DNA of 64,000 nt from Gammaproteobacteria bacterium. Its GTDB lineage: Bacteria > Pseudomonadota > Gammaproteobacteria > Arenicellales > UBA868. The DNA is taken from positions 1 through 64,000 of the forward strand of contig JAKUQS010000014.1 of the NCBI GenBank assembly GCA_022451485.1, given 5' to 3'. Positions 33,863 through 43,098 of the stretch are shown here, one piece after another. Under the pieces are notes generated by a model that was given only the letters and a program-made list of their open reading frames with translations, had not been told where the DNA came from and did not search any database. The number at the start of each line of letters is the position of its first letter. The first letter of the stretch is position 1. The translations under genes were made by a program, and so were the position numbers.

Positions 33863-34828
33863 ATGTTGACATTGACGCCGGACGATCTCACTTTCATTGG
33901 GCATGATCTGGTGCGTCCGGAGTGTGTTCTAGCGACTCGAGCCGGCGTACTCTATGCGAGTCATGGTGAAGGCGGTATCAGTTGTCTCTTTAAGGATGGC
34001 GGTAGCGAACTTATCCGTGCAACATCCGGTGATGTGCCGAAAGATTTTATTCCAAACGGGTACTCGCTGATGCCTGATGGCCGTTTCCTGATTGCCAATG
34101 TTGGCGCATCGGGGGGTGTCTTTATCCTGGCCAGAGATGGCTCGCTAACGTGTTTCCTTGACGAAATCGACGGCCAACGGTTACCGGCAACGAACTTTGC
34201 TAACTATGATGCTCAAGGGCGTGTCTGGATCTCTGTCAGCACTACGGCGACGGATCGTGACCGCGCCTTTAACAAGAACATCGCCAATGGGTACGTGATC
34301 TTAGTAGACGAGCACGGTGCGAGGATTGTTGTTGATGATATCTGCTTTGCGAATGAGAACAAGGTCGACCCTTCTGGCGAATGGCTGTATGTGCATGAAA
34401 CCATGGGGCGGGCGCTGATTCGTTTTCCCATTACAGATGACAACAGACTCGGCCCTCGTCAGACGGTTGCCGAATATGAATCAGGTATTTTCCCTGATGG
34501 TTTCGAGTTTGATGCCCACGGCGGTATCTGGTGTACGAGTGTGGTCAGTAACCGGGTCGTTCGGATTGATGCAGACGGTAGTCAGCACACCGTGTTAGAT
34601 GCCGGCGACCCGGAGCTCGTGGCCCGCGCAGAACGGGCGTACCAATGTGGCGAGTTTTCGCGTGAGTTGCTCAACGGTGGTCGCGATAGTGTCCTCGGTA
34701 ATTGCGCCAGCATCGGGTTTGGCGGAGATGATCTCAAGACGGCGTTTCTCGGCTCGTTGCAAGCTGATCGCATCAGCAGTTTCCGGGTTCCCGTGGCAGG
34801 GGCGGTACCCCCACACTGGCATTTCTGA
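33863..34828 (+). CDS. SMP-30/gluconolactonase-family protein
   Basis: A six-bladed beta-propeller hydrolase of about 321 residues. Probable metal ligands are Glu in RPECV near the start, Asn in FANENKVDPSGEWLYVHE, and Asp in DGFEFDAHGGIW. These fit lactonases of the SMP-30/LRE type, which open sugar or organic-acid lactones. The open frame reaches 33797, but the first 22 residues are atypical; ATG 33863 begins right before the propeller. The substrate is unknown. HMG-CoA lyase and CoA-transferase genes follow. Confidence 0.87.
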   Translation: MLTLTPDDLTFIGHDLVRPECVLATRAGVLYASHGEGGISCLFKDGGSELIRATSGDVPKDFIPNGYSLMPDGRFLIANVGASGGVFILARDGSLTCFLDEIDGQRLPATNFANYDAQGRVWISVSTTATDRDRAFNKNIANGYVILVDEHGARIVVDDICFANENKVDPSGEWLYVHETMGRALIRFPITDDNRLGPRQTVAEYESGIFPDGFEFDAHGGIWCTSVVSNRVVRIDADGSQHTVLDAGDPELVARAERAYQCGEFSRELLNGGRDSVLGNCASIGFGGDDLKTAFLGSLQADRISSFRVPVAGAVPPHWHF

Positions 34829-34926
34829 GTAGTATTGCGTCTGGAGAGGCTTTGGCTGACGTTGTGTCTGATTTTTAACAAAATAGCTCCGTTAACACAT
34901 GAGCGATCCAACATGATTAAGCAACA

Positions 34927-35880
34927 GTGAGTGACATCATTATGAATAGACCCAGCAGGGTAGAGATAACCGAAGTTGGTCCGCGAGATGGACTACAGGC
35001 AGAACCCGCATTTGTGCCGACCGCAACCAAGATCGATTTGATCAACAATCTGATAGCCGCCGGTGTGCCACGGATAGAATTTTCTTCGTTCGTTTCGCCC
35101 CGTGCTGTACCGCAACTAGTTGATGTGGTCGATGTATTTCAACAACTGGATCGCTCAACTGACACAGTATTGGCTGCGCTGGTCCCGAACGCAAAAGGTG
35201 CGGTTAGAGCGGCCGAATGCCAGGTTGACGAGATTATTGTTTTTCTTTCTGCATCTGAAAGTCATAACCTTAAGAACGTCAACCGATCTGTTGAAGAATC
35301 GCTGTCGGGGTTTGAGCATGTTTCGAAGATTGCAGACCACGCCGGAATTCCCGTTAATGGTGCGATCGCAACGGCTTTCGGATGCCCGTTCGAAGGGGAT
35401 GTATCCGTTAAACAACTGGCAGCGATTGCTCGTCGTTACCAGGAGTATGGATTCTCAGGAGTGACTTTAGGCGACACCACTGGGATGGCAACGCCACCGA
35501 TTGTGCAGCGGGCTGTGCGCCACTTAAAGGAACATGTACCCGAACTGCCAATTGGGTTGCACTTCCATAATACCCGGGGCATTGGGTTGGTCAATGTGAT
35601 TGCCGGGTTGGATGAAGGGATCGATCGATATGATTCGTCCTTTGGCGGGATCGGTGGTTGCCCCTTTGCTCCTAAGGCGACAGGAAATATCTGTACTGAA
35701 GATCTTATTTACTTGATGCACGAAATGGGGATCGAAACGGGTATTGATCTGGAGCGGTTGTCTGCCGTTGCGTGTAATGTCGAAAGTGTTATTGGGCGAG
35801 ATCTCCCGGGCCAGGTTATGAAGGCTGGACCTAGACTGAAATTGCACCCGATGGCAGATGTTGCCACCGCGGTGGGCTGA
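34927..35880 (+). CDS. Hydroxymethylglutaryl-CoA lyase-family enzyme
   Basis: A TIM-barrel lyase of the HMGL-like family, 317 residues, that cleaves HMG-CoA to acetyl-CoA and acetoacetate in leucine breakdown. The catalytic Arg is in EVGPRDGLQ, metal His residues are in GLHFHNTRG, and the mobile-loop Cys is in GGCPFAPKATGN. The start is GTG 34927; ATG 34942 is also in frame. It is followed by a class III CoA-transferase, a pairing that could make it a lyase for a different 3-hydroxy-3-methylacyl-CoA such as citramalyl-CoA-like substrates (inference). Confidence 0.92.
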   Translation: MSDIIMNRPSRVEITEVGPRDGLQAEPAFVPTATKIDLINNLIAAGVPRIEFSSFVSPRAVPQLVDVVDVFQQLDRSTDTVLAALVPNAKGAVRAAECQVDEIIVFLSASESHNLKNVNRSVEESLSGFEHVSKIADHAGIPVNGAIATAFGCPFEGDVSVKQLAAIARRYQEYGFSGVTLGDTTGMATPPIVQRAVRHLKEHVPELPIGLHFHNTRGIGLVNVIAGLDEGIDRYDSSFGGIGGCPFAPKATGNICTEDLIYLMHEMGIETGIDLERLSAVACNVESVIGRDLPGQVMKAGPRLKLHPMADVATAVG

Positions 35881-35903
35881 GACACTTCGCAGGCGCCGTC
35901 GCG

Positions 35904-37046
35904 ATGGCATTATCTGGGATCCGTGTCGTTGATCTGACACGGATACTGGCGGGTCCTTTTTGTACCTTGATGCTCGCCGATATGGGCGCGGAGGTTATCA
36001 AGGTTGAAAGCCCCGATGGCGGTGATCCCGTGCGTAGACAAGGCGCCATTAAGGACGGCATCAGTTGGTACTTTGCGCAGTTCAATCGTAACAAGAAATC
36101 GGTGGTTCTGGATCTTTACTCCGATGAAGGAAAAAAGACCCTAACAAAATTGCTATCCACTGCAGACGTGCTGGTGGACAACTATCGTCCCGGCGTCCTT
36201 ACCAAGATGGGCTTTTCTGAAGAGCGCCTTGAGGAAATCAATCCGCGCCTGATTCAGGCCAGTGTTAACGGTTACGGTTCTTCGGGCCCCTACGTTCATA
36301 GGCCATCTTTTGACTTTATTGCTCAGGCCATGAGCGGGTTCATGAGCGTTAACGGCAGCCCAGGCAGTGATCCCCAGCGGGCGGCTCCGCCCATGAGCGA
36401 TCTGATCGCCGGGCTTTACTGTGCGTTTGGCGTGGTGACGGCGTTACAGGCTAGAGAGCGCACCGGTCGTGGTCAGCGAGTGGAGTCGAGTCTGACCGGT
36501 GGACTCGTTAGTATGATGGCTTACCTTTCTGCTGAGTATTTCGCAACAGGCGAGATTCCCCAACGGACGGGCAATTACCATCCGATTGCTTCCCCATATG
36601 GCTTATTTCGGGCTAACGATGGCATGGTCGCTGTCGCACCGTCAAATGATACTTTTGTTCGGCGCTTTCTCTCCGCATTGATGCTTGAGCACTTACTCGA
36701 TGATGTTCGTTTTCAAACTAATGAGGATCGCATGATCAACCGGGACGTCCTGGCGGACATAATCAACGACGTGACATCACTTCGAACAGTTGATCACTGG
36801 ATCGAGGTGATTAACGATGCCGGTTGTCCTTGTGGGAGAGTCATGGATTTAGCAGAGGTCTTTTCTGATCCACAGGTCCTGTCACAGGAGATGGTCCTGG
36901 ATCAGGTGCACCCGGGCCACGGCACTGTGCGGATGACTGGGTTTCCGGTTAAGTTATCGCACACGCCAGCCAAATTGCGCAGGCCAGCGCCCGATCTTGG
37001 CGCTGATACCGAGTCAATCCTAGCTACCCTCGATGACAGTGACTGA
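35904..37046 (+). CDS. CaiB/BaiF class III CoA-transferase
   Basis: A 380-residue family III CoA-transferase that moves CoA between acids. The N-terminus LSGIRVVDLTRILAGPFCTLMLADMGAEVIKVE is diagnostic, although I cite only its start. The catalytic aspartate is in PPMSDLIAG near residue 165. It begins 23 bases after the HMG-CoA lyase stop. Together they would activate and cleave a branched hydroxy-dicarboxylic acid or handle its CoA ester; the donor and acceptor are unknown. Confidence 0.92.
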   Translation: MALSGIRVVDLTRILAGPFCTLMLADMGAEVIKVESPDGGDPVRRQGAIKDGISWYFAQFNRNKKSVVLDLYSDEGKKTLTKLLSTADVLVDNYRPGVLTKMGFSEERLEEINPRLIQASVNGYGSSGPYVHRPSFDFIAQAMSGFMSVNGSPGSDPQRAAPPMSDLIAGLYCAFGVVTALQARERTGRGQRVESSLTGGLVSMMAYLSAEYFATGEIPQRTGNYHPIASPYGLFRANDGMVAVAPSNDTFVRRFLSALMLEHLLDDVRFQTNEDRMINRDVLADIINDVTSLRTVDHWIEVINDAGCPCGRVMDLAEVFSDPQVLSQEMVLDQVHPGHGTVRMTGFPVKLSHTPAKLRRPAPDLGADTESILATLDDSD

Positions 37047-37087
37047 TGGTGTGTTTATGAGGGTAGATGATCGTTTTCATCACCAGG

Positions 37088-38458
37088 TTATGATCCCCAG
37101 GGTTGGATCGCTGACTTCAGTTGTTCATAGCCTTCGACAAAACCTGGTCGTGTGTCTGCATAAATTCGATCGAAGATAGAGAGCGATTCATCCAACCATT
37201 TGTGCAATTTCGTATGATTCGGGTTGGCATCGCGATAGGCGTCACGGATCAACACGAAATGGATGCGAGGATCATAGGGCCGTTTGGTTCCACCCATCGA
37301 TTCGTCCCCGTCTAGTAAGCGTAACAGCATGGCATCCGCAGACCCCAGCGTTTGCTCGTGGATGGGGGGGCCGTCCATGCGATACATGACAGATGTCATA
37401 TCCCGGCCGTTGCCTGTGGTGTAGCCCATTTCATCCCATACGTCTGCCATTCGTCGGTCTGAGCCGACTGCTCCGATCACGAGTTGGCCAAATGCACGTA
37501 AGGGGTCAGACACATCTGCTAACAGATCAGTCAGCCGATCGCCGTCAAGATCGGTTGCCAGTACGACCACATCACGTTTTTCGATTAGGTCCCATAAAAG
37601 TAGGCCATAGTTGGTGTCTGCGATATGCATTTCGATCTGACCACCCCAGTTCTCCATGCCGGCCTTGAAATCATCAGGTAACAGGGCAACGATGCGATCG
37701 ACCCGTTCGCGGTGTTCGACATAACCGTCTACGGCATATTGGCGTCCAATATTGAATTGAGTGCCTTGTAACAACCACGACAGCAGGCCCGCGTTGATGC
37801 CATCTTCCATCGCCTGGGTTGGTTTCATGGCGACACGACCCAGCTTGCCTGTTTCGTGAACCATTTGCAGAAAGCGTCGGTTGGCGTAAGCCATCTGAAT
37901 AGCCGGTGTGTTCATTTCTGAATGAATCACACCGGTTTGTGCGTCGACATCGAAGACTGACCGATCCTGGGAATAGGGCAGGCAGGGCATGCATCGAACC
38001 ACCGTAATGCAACCATAAGGCCGTACGTTGCAGTAGACGCCGGCCTGTGTTCGTAATGGCGCATTACCAGATTTCCCCAATACAACAACCTTACGCCCTG
38101 TTCCGTCGTTAACGTAAGCATCGCCAGCAGTTGACCATTTGATGGAAGCGCAGGGCATGTTTCCAAACCAGCTTAGAGGCTCGAGCTTGAGATCGTGTCG
38201 GTACTGCGCCCACATGGGTACAGCAAAAAAAGGCAGGCCAAGTACGTCAATCGCTGCAATCGTCCCCAGCAACGCATAGGCGTCGGTAAGTGAGTGCGCT
38301 ACTGGATTGACATCGCCGTCGTGGTGGCCACCCTGCCAGATAATGGCATCGGGATAACCCTTGGGTTTGATTTCGCTGTTAACAAATAAATTGCTCAGTA
38401 ATCCAAAAAGGTTTTCGCCGGAGGCTTCTGTGCGCGCGATCTTGAGAAGGTCCAGCAT
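37088..38458 (-). CDS. Large uncharacterised protein
   Basis: A 456-residue protein I cannot assign. There is no signal peptide or membrane helix. It has a Gly/His-rich WQGGHHDGD near residue 42, a Cys cluster VVRCMPCLPYSQD near 155, an Asp-rich segment DLDGDRLTDLL near 305 and an aromatic C-terminus. GGAG ten bases before ATG 38458 supports the start. Length, open frame and codon use argue that it is real. It is convergent with the CoA-transferase and lies downstream of the uracil-DNA glycosylase gene, which does not hint at function. Confidence 0.75.
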   Translation of the reverse strand: MLDLLKIARTEASGENLFGLLSNLFVNSEIKPKGYPDAIIWQGGHHDGDVNPVAHSLTDAYALLGTIAAIDVLGLPFFAVPMWAQYRHDLKLEPLSWFGNMPCASIKWSTAGDAYVNDGTGRKVVVLGKSGNAPLRTQAGVYCNVRPYGCITVVRCMPCLPYSQDRSVFDVDAQTGVIHSEMNTPAIQMAYANRRFLQMVHETGKLGRVAMKPTQAMEDGINAGLLSWLLQGTQFNIGRQYAVDGYVEHRERVDRIVALLPDDFKAGMENWGGQIEMHIADTNYGLLLWDLIEKRDVVVLATDLDGDRLTDLLADVSDPLRAFGQLVIGAVGSDRRMADVWDEMGYTTGNGRDMTSVMYRMDGPPIHEQTLGSADAMLLRLLDGDESMGGTKRPYDPRIHFVLIRDAYRDANPNHTKLHKWLDESLSIFDRIYADTRPGFVEGYEQLKSAIQPWGS

Positions 38459-38530
38459 GTTTGATGTCTCCAGTGTGTAGGCGAGGTGTTCAGGGTAGGG
38501 TATACCCTGTGTTTGGGCGAAGAATCAACT

Positions 38531-39274
38531 CTACAAAGGCATCTTAGTCGATGACCTATCGGCAAGTTCAGACGCATTACGAAAGTGGGTGGTCAGATCG
38601 CTTAGCCGACTGTGGGCATTGAGTCCGCTGGTGTGAGGCATAACATAAACGGGTCGGCCGCCGACGGTGCGCTCCTGTAAGCCTGCCGTGGCGCCCCGAT
38701 CAACTACCTGCCGCCAGCCACCCAGTCCAACAAAACACACAGTGTTGGGTTGCAGCCATTGCACCAGTCGTTCAACTCGCTCAAAGCCTTGATGGAACTC
38801 TGTAGCGGTAACCTGGTCGGCCCGCGCAGTTGTGCGGCGCACGAGATCGGTCATGCCAATCCCGTGCTGTTGGACAGCGTGGAGAGGATCACGATCAATA
38901 CTGACGATCCCTGCGGCCAACGCAGCGGGCCAGAAGCGGTTGCCGGGTCGGGCATAACCGATTGAGTGGTCAGCTGAGTAGGGGCTGGGATTCAGTCCCA
39001 CAACGAGTATGCGCATAGCGGGTGCAACCGTGTCAGATAGGCTGCGGATTCGGGTCAGATTCATGCGTAGGTTTCCACTTTGCCATGTTGGTGGGGCGTT
39101 GACGGTGAAGCCGGCACCAATCGCGAGGTCGATCGAGCGTTCAATCGTCCAGTCCTGTGTTGAGTGGGGGGCTAAACAGCATTCGATCGTATCCCCATCT
39201 AAGAGGGTGTGACGCAGTTCGGCCAGCAATAACGGCAGTGCGTTGACCGGCTGATCAGTTCCAAGATGGATCAA
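38531..39274 (-). CDS. Mug/TDG-type uracil-DNA glycosylase
   Basis: A 247-residue glycosylase of the mismatch-specific (Mug/TDG) family of uracil-DNA glycosylases. Motif 1 is VGLNPSPYSADHSIGYARPG, with the Asn-Pro that positions the water, then NRFWPA. Motif 2 is MPHTSGLNAHSRL. The catalytic domain occupies residues 85-235. The first 84 residues have no recognised domain and look like a separate small fold. It would remove uracil, ethenocytosine or thymine opposite G. It probably has its own promoter. Confidence 0.87.
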   Translation of the reverse strand: MIHLGTDQPVNALPLLLAELRHTLLDGDTIECCLAPHSTQDWTIERSIDLAIGAGFTVNAPPTWQSGNLRMNLTRIRSLSDTVAPAMRILVVGLNPSPYSADHSIGYARPGNRFWPAALAAGIVSIDRDPLHAVQQHGIGMTDLVRRTTARADQVTATEFHQGFERVERLVQWLQPNTVCFVGLGGWRQVVDRGATAGLQERTVGGRPVYVMPHTSGLNAHSRLSDLTTHFRNASELADRSSTKMPL

Positions 39275-39478
39275 GGGCGAGAGCGATGGAGAGTTTGTCG
39301 GCGGACTGTCTCAGTTCACCTATTTGCTGACTATTCAGGTGGATGAGGGTGTTGGCAGCCGTGTTGATCGGCAACGCTTTCCAAGTGGCAGGGCTGTCGA
39401 TCGCTGGTGTGAGGTGCTCGGGCATCCGGTTGAATAATCCGCTTCGATGTTAGCGCCATCGGCGAGGTGGGCATGGGG

Positions 39479-40036
39479 TCACGGCTTCTTAGATTTACAC
39501 CAGAAAGATCGATCATCACCATACTCTATGGCGAAGTATCGATAAAGCAGTTCCTGACCCACGCTGAGGCCATCGGCATAGATAACCGCGTGCGTGCCAG
39601 CCTCACCCTCTATTTCTTTAATATCAAGCTGAATACGTTTGGCGGATTCAAGTAACTGACGTACGAATTGTTCTGCCTGATGGGATTGCTCGACTTCGGC
39701 CACACAGCCAGGTGAATGATCTTCGACAGTGGTTTTTGCTGGGACGTGGATTCCCCACAGGTGAACCCGGGTTTTCTTTCCTTGGATGTCAAACCAGGCA
39801 GTTTGTGCATCAATAACTTTGATTAAGGTGGCAGGCGTGTAGTTGCACGGGCACCCGGCCAGTATCGAGTCACTCAACGTGAGTGAAACAACACCGGTGA
39901 GTAGCCAGGGAGCCAGCGCGCGAATGAGGGTCGTTCGGGTCATTCGACGAAGGAGTTCGCCACGCAGGGCCGTGCGCGATCCTGTTGTCGTCACGATTGG
40001 CACGTCATTTTGTGTGGGCTCGGATTGAAGGGACAA
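39479..40036 (-). CDS. Staphylococcal-nuclease-fold protein without catalytic residues
   Basis: A 185-residue exported or membrane-tethered protein. A hydrophobic segment near residues 38-60 ends LAGCPC, possibly a lipobox-like or Sec signal. The SNase-like domain follows: VIDAQTAWFDIQGKK, HLWGIHVPA and AVIYADGLSVGQELL. The key nuclease residues of the family (Arg35, Asp40, Glu43, Arg87 in SNase numbering) appear as His, His, Ala and His. It is thus probably a pseudoenzyme used for binding. Start choice is uncertain, since basic residues precede the hydrophobic part by about 30 positions. Confidence 0.7.
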   Translation of the reverse strand: MSLQSEPTQNDVPIVTTTGSRTALRGELLRRMTRTTLIRALAPWLLTGVVSLTLSDSILAGCPCNYTPATLIKVIDAQTAWFDIQGKKTRVHLWGIHVPAKTTVEDHSPGCVAEVEQSHQAEQFVRQLLESAKRIQLDIKEIEGEAGTHAVIYADGLSVGQELLYRYFAIEYGDDRSFWCKSKKP

Positions 40037-40428
40037 AGGGTCTAGACCGCCTTTAGTGCGTGGTGTGTTGCTTGGTGGGACCGATAAGGGTCACGTCATC
40101 ATATGCCGGAAACAAGGGGTTTCAATTATGACCTAGCCACGTCCGGGCGCAGTTTGGTAGCTATTTATTCGTCACTAAAGGTTATGCAGGTGAGTTAACC
40201 CGCACTAAAACCGTATGAAATCAGGGGTATCGGTGCCGACGGTTGACAAGGCAGTAACCGGCATGTTTCGCTGTTGGTAGAAGTATGGAAAAAAGTTTCG
40301 GGTTTGCGCGGAAAAGCAACGCAACGACAGGGTGGTAGGTAGGACGAACTGCCAGAGTTGGGTCGTGAATAACGGGGTTTTAGCGCCAAATCCTACGAAA
40401 TAGTGTCCACTAATTGAGAGGGGGAGTA
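40037..40428. other. Long leader region of the ABC importer operon
   Basis: 392 bases without a credible gene on either strand. TTGACA occurs at 40243-40248 but no good -10 box follows at normal spacing. The strong GAGAGGGGGAG ribosome site is just before ATG 40429. Regulatory sites are likely but I cannot name one. Confidence 0.35.
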
Positions 40429-42012
40429 ATGAAAGAAGTCAAAGTTTTTCAGCAAATGTACCGGGACAGCCAAGTGACCCGTCGCGAATTTCTCTCGGCG
40501 ATGGGTGCGTTAGGTTTGTCAGCCACCGCCGCTGGCAGTTTCCTGGCCTCATCGAGTGCACTGGCGGCAACGCCAAACCGAGGTGGATCCGTGATATGCG
40601 CCTCCAATCTGCACGGGCCGGACGATACCTTGGACCCCATAGTGTGTACATCAACTATCGACTACAAGCGGCAGTGTACCAGTCATAACGGCCTCATCCA
40701 GATTTGGGACAACATGAGCCTGCATCCTGAGCTGGCTGAAGAGTGGTCAGTCAATAGTAATGCGACCGAGTACACCTTCAAGCTCCGCAAGGGTGTGACC
40801 TTTCATGATGGGTCGGCATTTTCAGCAGACGACGTTATCTGGAGTATGAACCGTCACCTGGGTAAAGATTCACCTTCGTCCATCAAGGCTTTTTTCGCTT
40901 CTGTTGTGGAATGGAAAAAAATCGACAGTCATACGGTGAAACTAACCTTGTCTTCTCCTGATGCCGACATGCCGATCAAGTTGACTCAGTTTCAGGCAAA
41001 AATCGTCAAAAAAGACACGACTGACTTCAGCAAAGGTGCGGGCACGGGCCCCTACTTGGTTGAGTCTTTCCAGCCTGGTGTGAAGTCGGTACATGTTCGA
41101 AACCCGAATTATTGGCGTGATACGGGACAGTACCTTGATGCGATTGAAATCACGGCAATTACCGATCCCAACGCACGTTTGAATGCGTTGCTCGCCGGCG
41201 ATGTTGACATGATGACCGTACTCAATGCCAAGTCGATTAAGCAGGTTGAAAAGACGGACGGAGTGGAAGTAATGTCGGTGCCCGCGGGGCTTTACGGGGG
41301 CATTTGCTGTCTTAAGAACACAATGCCAGGCCAAGATGATGATTTCGTAATGGGCATGCGGATGATTCAGGATCGCGAGAAGATCGTCAGGTCATTCCTA
41401 AAAGGACACGGTCAAGTCGGTAACGATCACCCGATCTCGCCTGCCTACGGAGCAGATCATTGTCATGAGTTGCCCCAGCGGACTTATGATCCGGATAAGG
41501 CCAAATGGCATCTCAACAAATCCGGCATTTCATCTGCTGAATTGTTTGTTGCGCCAGTGCAAGGCGGCATCGAGGAGACTTGCCTTCTGATGCAGCAGAA
41601 TCTCAAAAAGATTGGTTTTGATCTCAAGTTAAAGAAAGTACCTACCGACGGTTATTGGGGTGCGGTATGGATGAAAGAGCCGTTGAATGTCGTGACTTGG
41701 AACATGCGACCGACGGCTAACGCGATGATGTCAATTCAGTTTGGTCCTGGTGGTAACTGGAATGACACCTTCTGGAACAGTGATCGAATGGGCGAATTGT
41801 TGAAGATGTCTCTGGCTGAGACCGATCCCGCGAAGCGCCATGAGATGCATTGCGAAATGCAGACGCTGGTGCATAACGACGCCGGTATGGTGATTCCTTA
41901 TCACACCAACGTCTTGGATGCGAAGAGTACTAAAGTGCATGGTTTTTCCAATGTCCCGTTGGGCCAACTGGGTGGCAACGGTTGGGCTGAGTTCGTTTGG
42001 AAAGACGCGTAA
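40429..42012 (+). CDS. Family-5 ABC transporter substrate-binding protein (Tat-exported)
   Basis: A periplasmic peptide/opine/nickel-type binding protein of about 527 residues. The N-terminus has a twin-arginine motif, TRREFLSAMG, followed by a hydrophobic stretch ending SSALAA, so Tat export is likely. The SBP_bac_5 pattern is clear: AEEWSVN, YTFKLRKGVTFHDG and ADDVIWSMNR. A second start at 40414 is less likely because GAGGGGGAG directly precedes ATG 40429. Its permeases and fused ATPase follow. The ligand is unknown; small peptides are the default guess. Confidence 0.93.
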   Translation: MKEVKVFQQMYRDSQVTRREFLSAMGALGLSATAAGSFLASSSALAATPNRGGSVICASNLHGPDDTLDPIVCTSTIDYKRQCTSHNGLIQIWDNMSLHPELAEEWSVNSNATEYTFKLRKGVTFHDGSAFSADDVIWSMNRHLGKDSPSSIKAFFASVVEWKKIDSHTVKLTLSSPDADMPIKLTQFQAKIVKKDTTDFSKGAGTGPYLVESFQPGVKSVHVRNPNYWRDTGQYLDAIEITAITDPNARLNALLAGDVDMMTVLNAKSIKQVEKTDGVEVMSVPAGLYGGICCLKNTMPGQDDDFVMGMRMIQDREKIVRSFLKGHGQVGNDHPISPAYGADHCHELPQRTYDPDKAKWHLNKSGISSAELFVAPVQGGIEETCLLMQQNLKKIGFDLKLKKVPTDGYWGAVWMKEPLNVVTWNMRPTANAMMSIQFGPGGNWNDTFWNSDRMGELLKMSLAETDPAKRHEMHCEMQTLVHNDAGMVIPYHTNVLDAKSTKVHGFSNVPLGQLGGNGWAEFVWKDA

Positions 42013-42038
42013 ACGCGCATCGGAAGTTTGTTTAGACA

Positions 42039-42070
42039 GGGGCTGCACGGAATTTTTTTCGTGCAGCCCC
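42039..42070 (+). terminator. Strong hairpin between binding protein and permease genes
   Basis: A perfect 11-base stem (GGGGCTGCACG with CGTGCAGCCCC) with a 10-base loop. CTTGTTTC follows. Such hairpins after the binding-protein gene usually cause partial termination and stabilise its mRNA, giving more binding protein than permease. Confidence 0.75.
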
Positions 42071-42119
42071 CTTGTTTCATCGTGACCATCACGACAAGTA
42101 GGCTGTTAGACCCCCAGCT

Positions 42120-43085
42120 ATGATTTGGCGCGCGCTACTTGCTCGGTTGTGTATTAGTGTTGTTACGCTGTTTGTCGTTTCGGTGTTGATTTTCATTGGC
42201 ACTAATCTGCTGCCCGGTGATGTGGCCCAGATTCTCCTGGGCCAGATGGCGACTCCTGAAAGCCTCGCGGCGTTACAGGCCAAACTGGGAATGGACCAAC
42301 CTGGTTATGTGCGGTACTTCATGTGGCTACGTGATGTGGCCACCGGTGACATGGGGTATTCAAAAGCTGGTCTGGGTGCGGGTAATGCAACACCGATCGT
42401 ACAGATTATCGAGCCGCGTATCTCCAACACACTACAGCTTACCGGTATGGTGGCAATCATTGCCATTCCCTTCGCTTTGTTTCTCGGATTGCTTGCCGCC
42501 ATGCGTCCCGGCACTCGACTCGATCGCTCGGTTACGTTTTCTACGTTGAGCCTGATTTCTGTGCCTGATTTTCTGGTGGCGACATTTCTCGTCCTGGTTT
42601 TTTCGGTTTATCTAGGGTGGTTGCCATCCATTGCCTATTTGAAGGGAGACGAGGCTGGGTGGGATTTAATTAAGGCATTGGCTATGCCCGCACTTACGCT
42701 AATTATTGTTGTCTCTGCACAGATCATTCGAATGACGCGAGCCACGGTGCTCAATGTGATGAGTTCACCCTATATTGAAATGGCAATACTCAAAGGTGTA
42801 CCGAGAAAGCGAATCATACTGCGACACGCACTGCTCAATGCCATTGGCCCAATCGTTAACGTGATTGCGCTGAACCTTGCCTGGCTTGTCGGCGGTGTTG
42901 TTATTGTCGAGCAGATTTTTGCGTATCCGGGACTCGCTAAATTGATGATTGATGCGGTACTTGTTAGGGATCTGCCATTAGTTCAAGCGTGTGCAATGAT
43001 TTTTTGTGCGAGTTACATCGTACTCATTTTTATTGCCGATATGGCGTCTATTCTTTCCAATCCCCGGTTGCGTCATCCCAAGTAG
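42120..43085 (+). CDS. ABC transporter permease, DppB type
   Basis: Inner-membrane permease of 321 residues with six predicted helices and the binding-protein-dependent transport signature (ILKGVPRKRIILRHALLNAIGP around residue 220). The N-terminal helix is followed by a long periplasmic loop, as usual for DppB/OppB. It pairs with the DppC-type permease that follows 13 bases after its stop, and imports the substrate bound by the Tat-exported protein. Confidence 0.92.
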   Translation: MIWRALLARLCISVVTLFVVSVLIFIGTNLLPGDVAQILLGQMATPESLAALQAKLGMDQPGYVRYFMWLRDVATGDMGYSKAGLGAGNATPIVQIIEPRISNTLQLTGMVAIIAIPFALFLGLLAAMRPGTRLDRSVTFSTLSLISVPDFLVATFLVLVFSVYLGWLPSIAYLKGDEAGWDLIKALAMPALTLIIVVSAQIIRMTRATVLNVMSSPYIEMAILKGVPRKRIILRHALLNAIGPIVNVIALNLAWLVGGVVIVEQIFAYPGLAKLMIDAVLVRDLPLVQACAMIFCASYIVLIFIADMASILSNPRLRHPK

Positions 43086-43098
43086 AAGATTCATCGCA

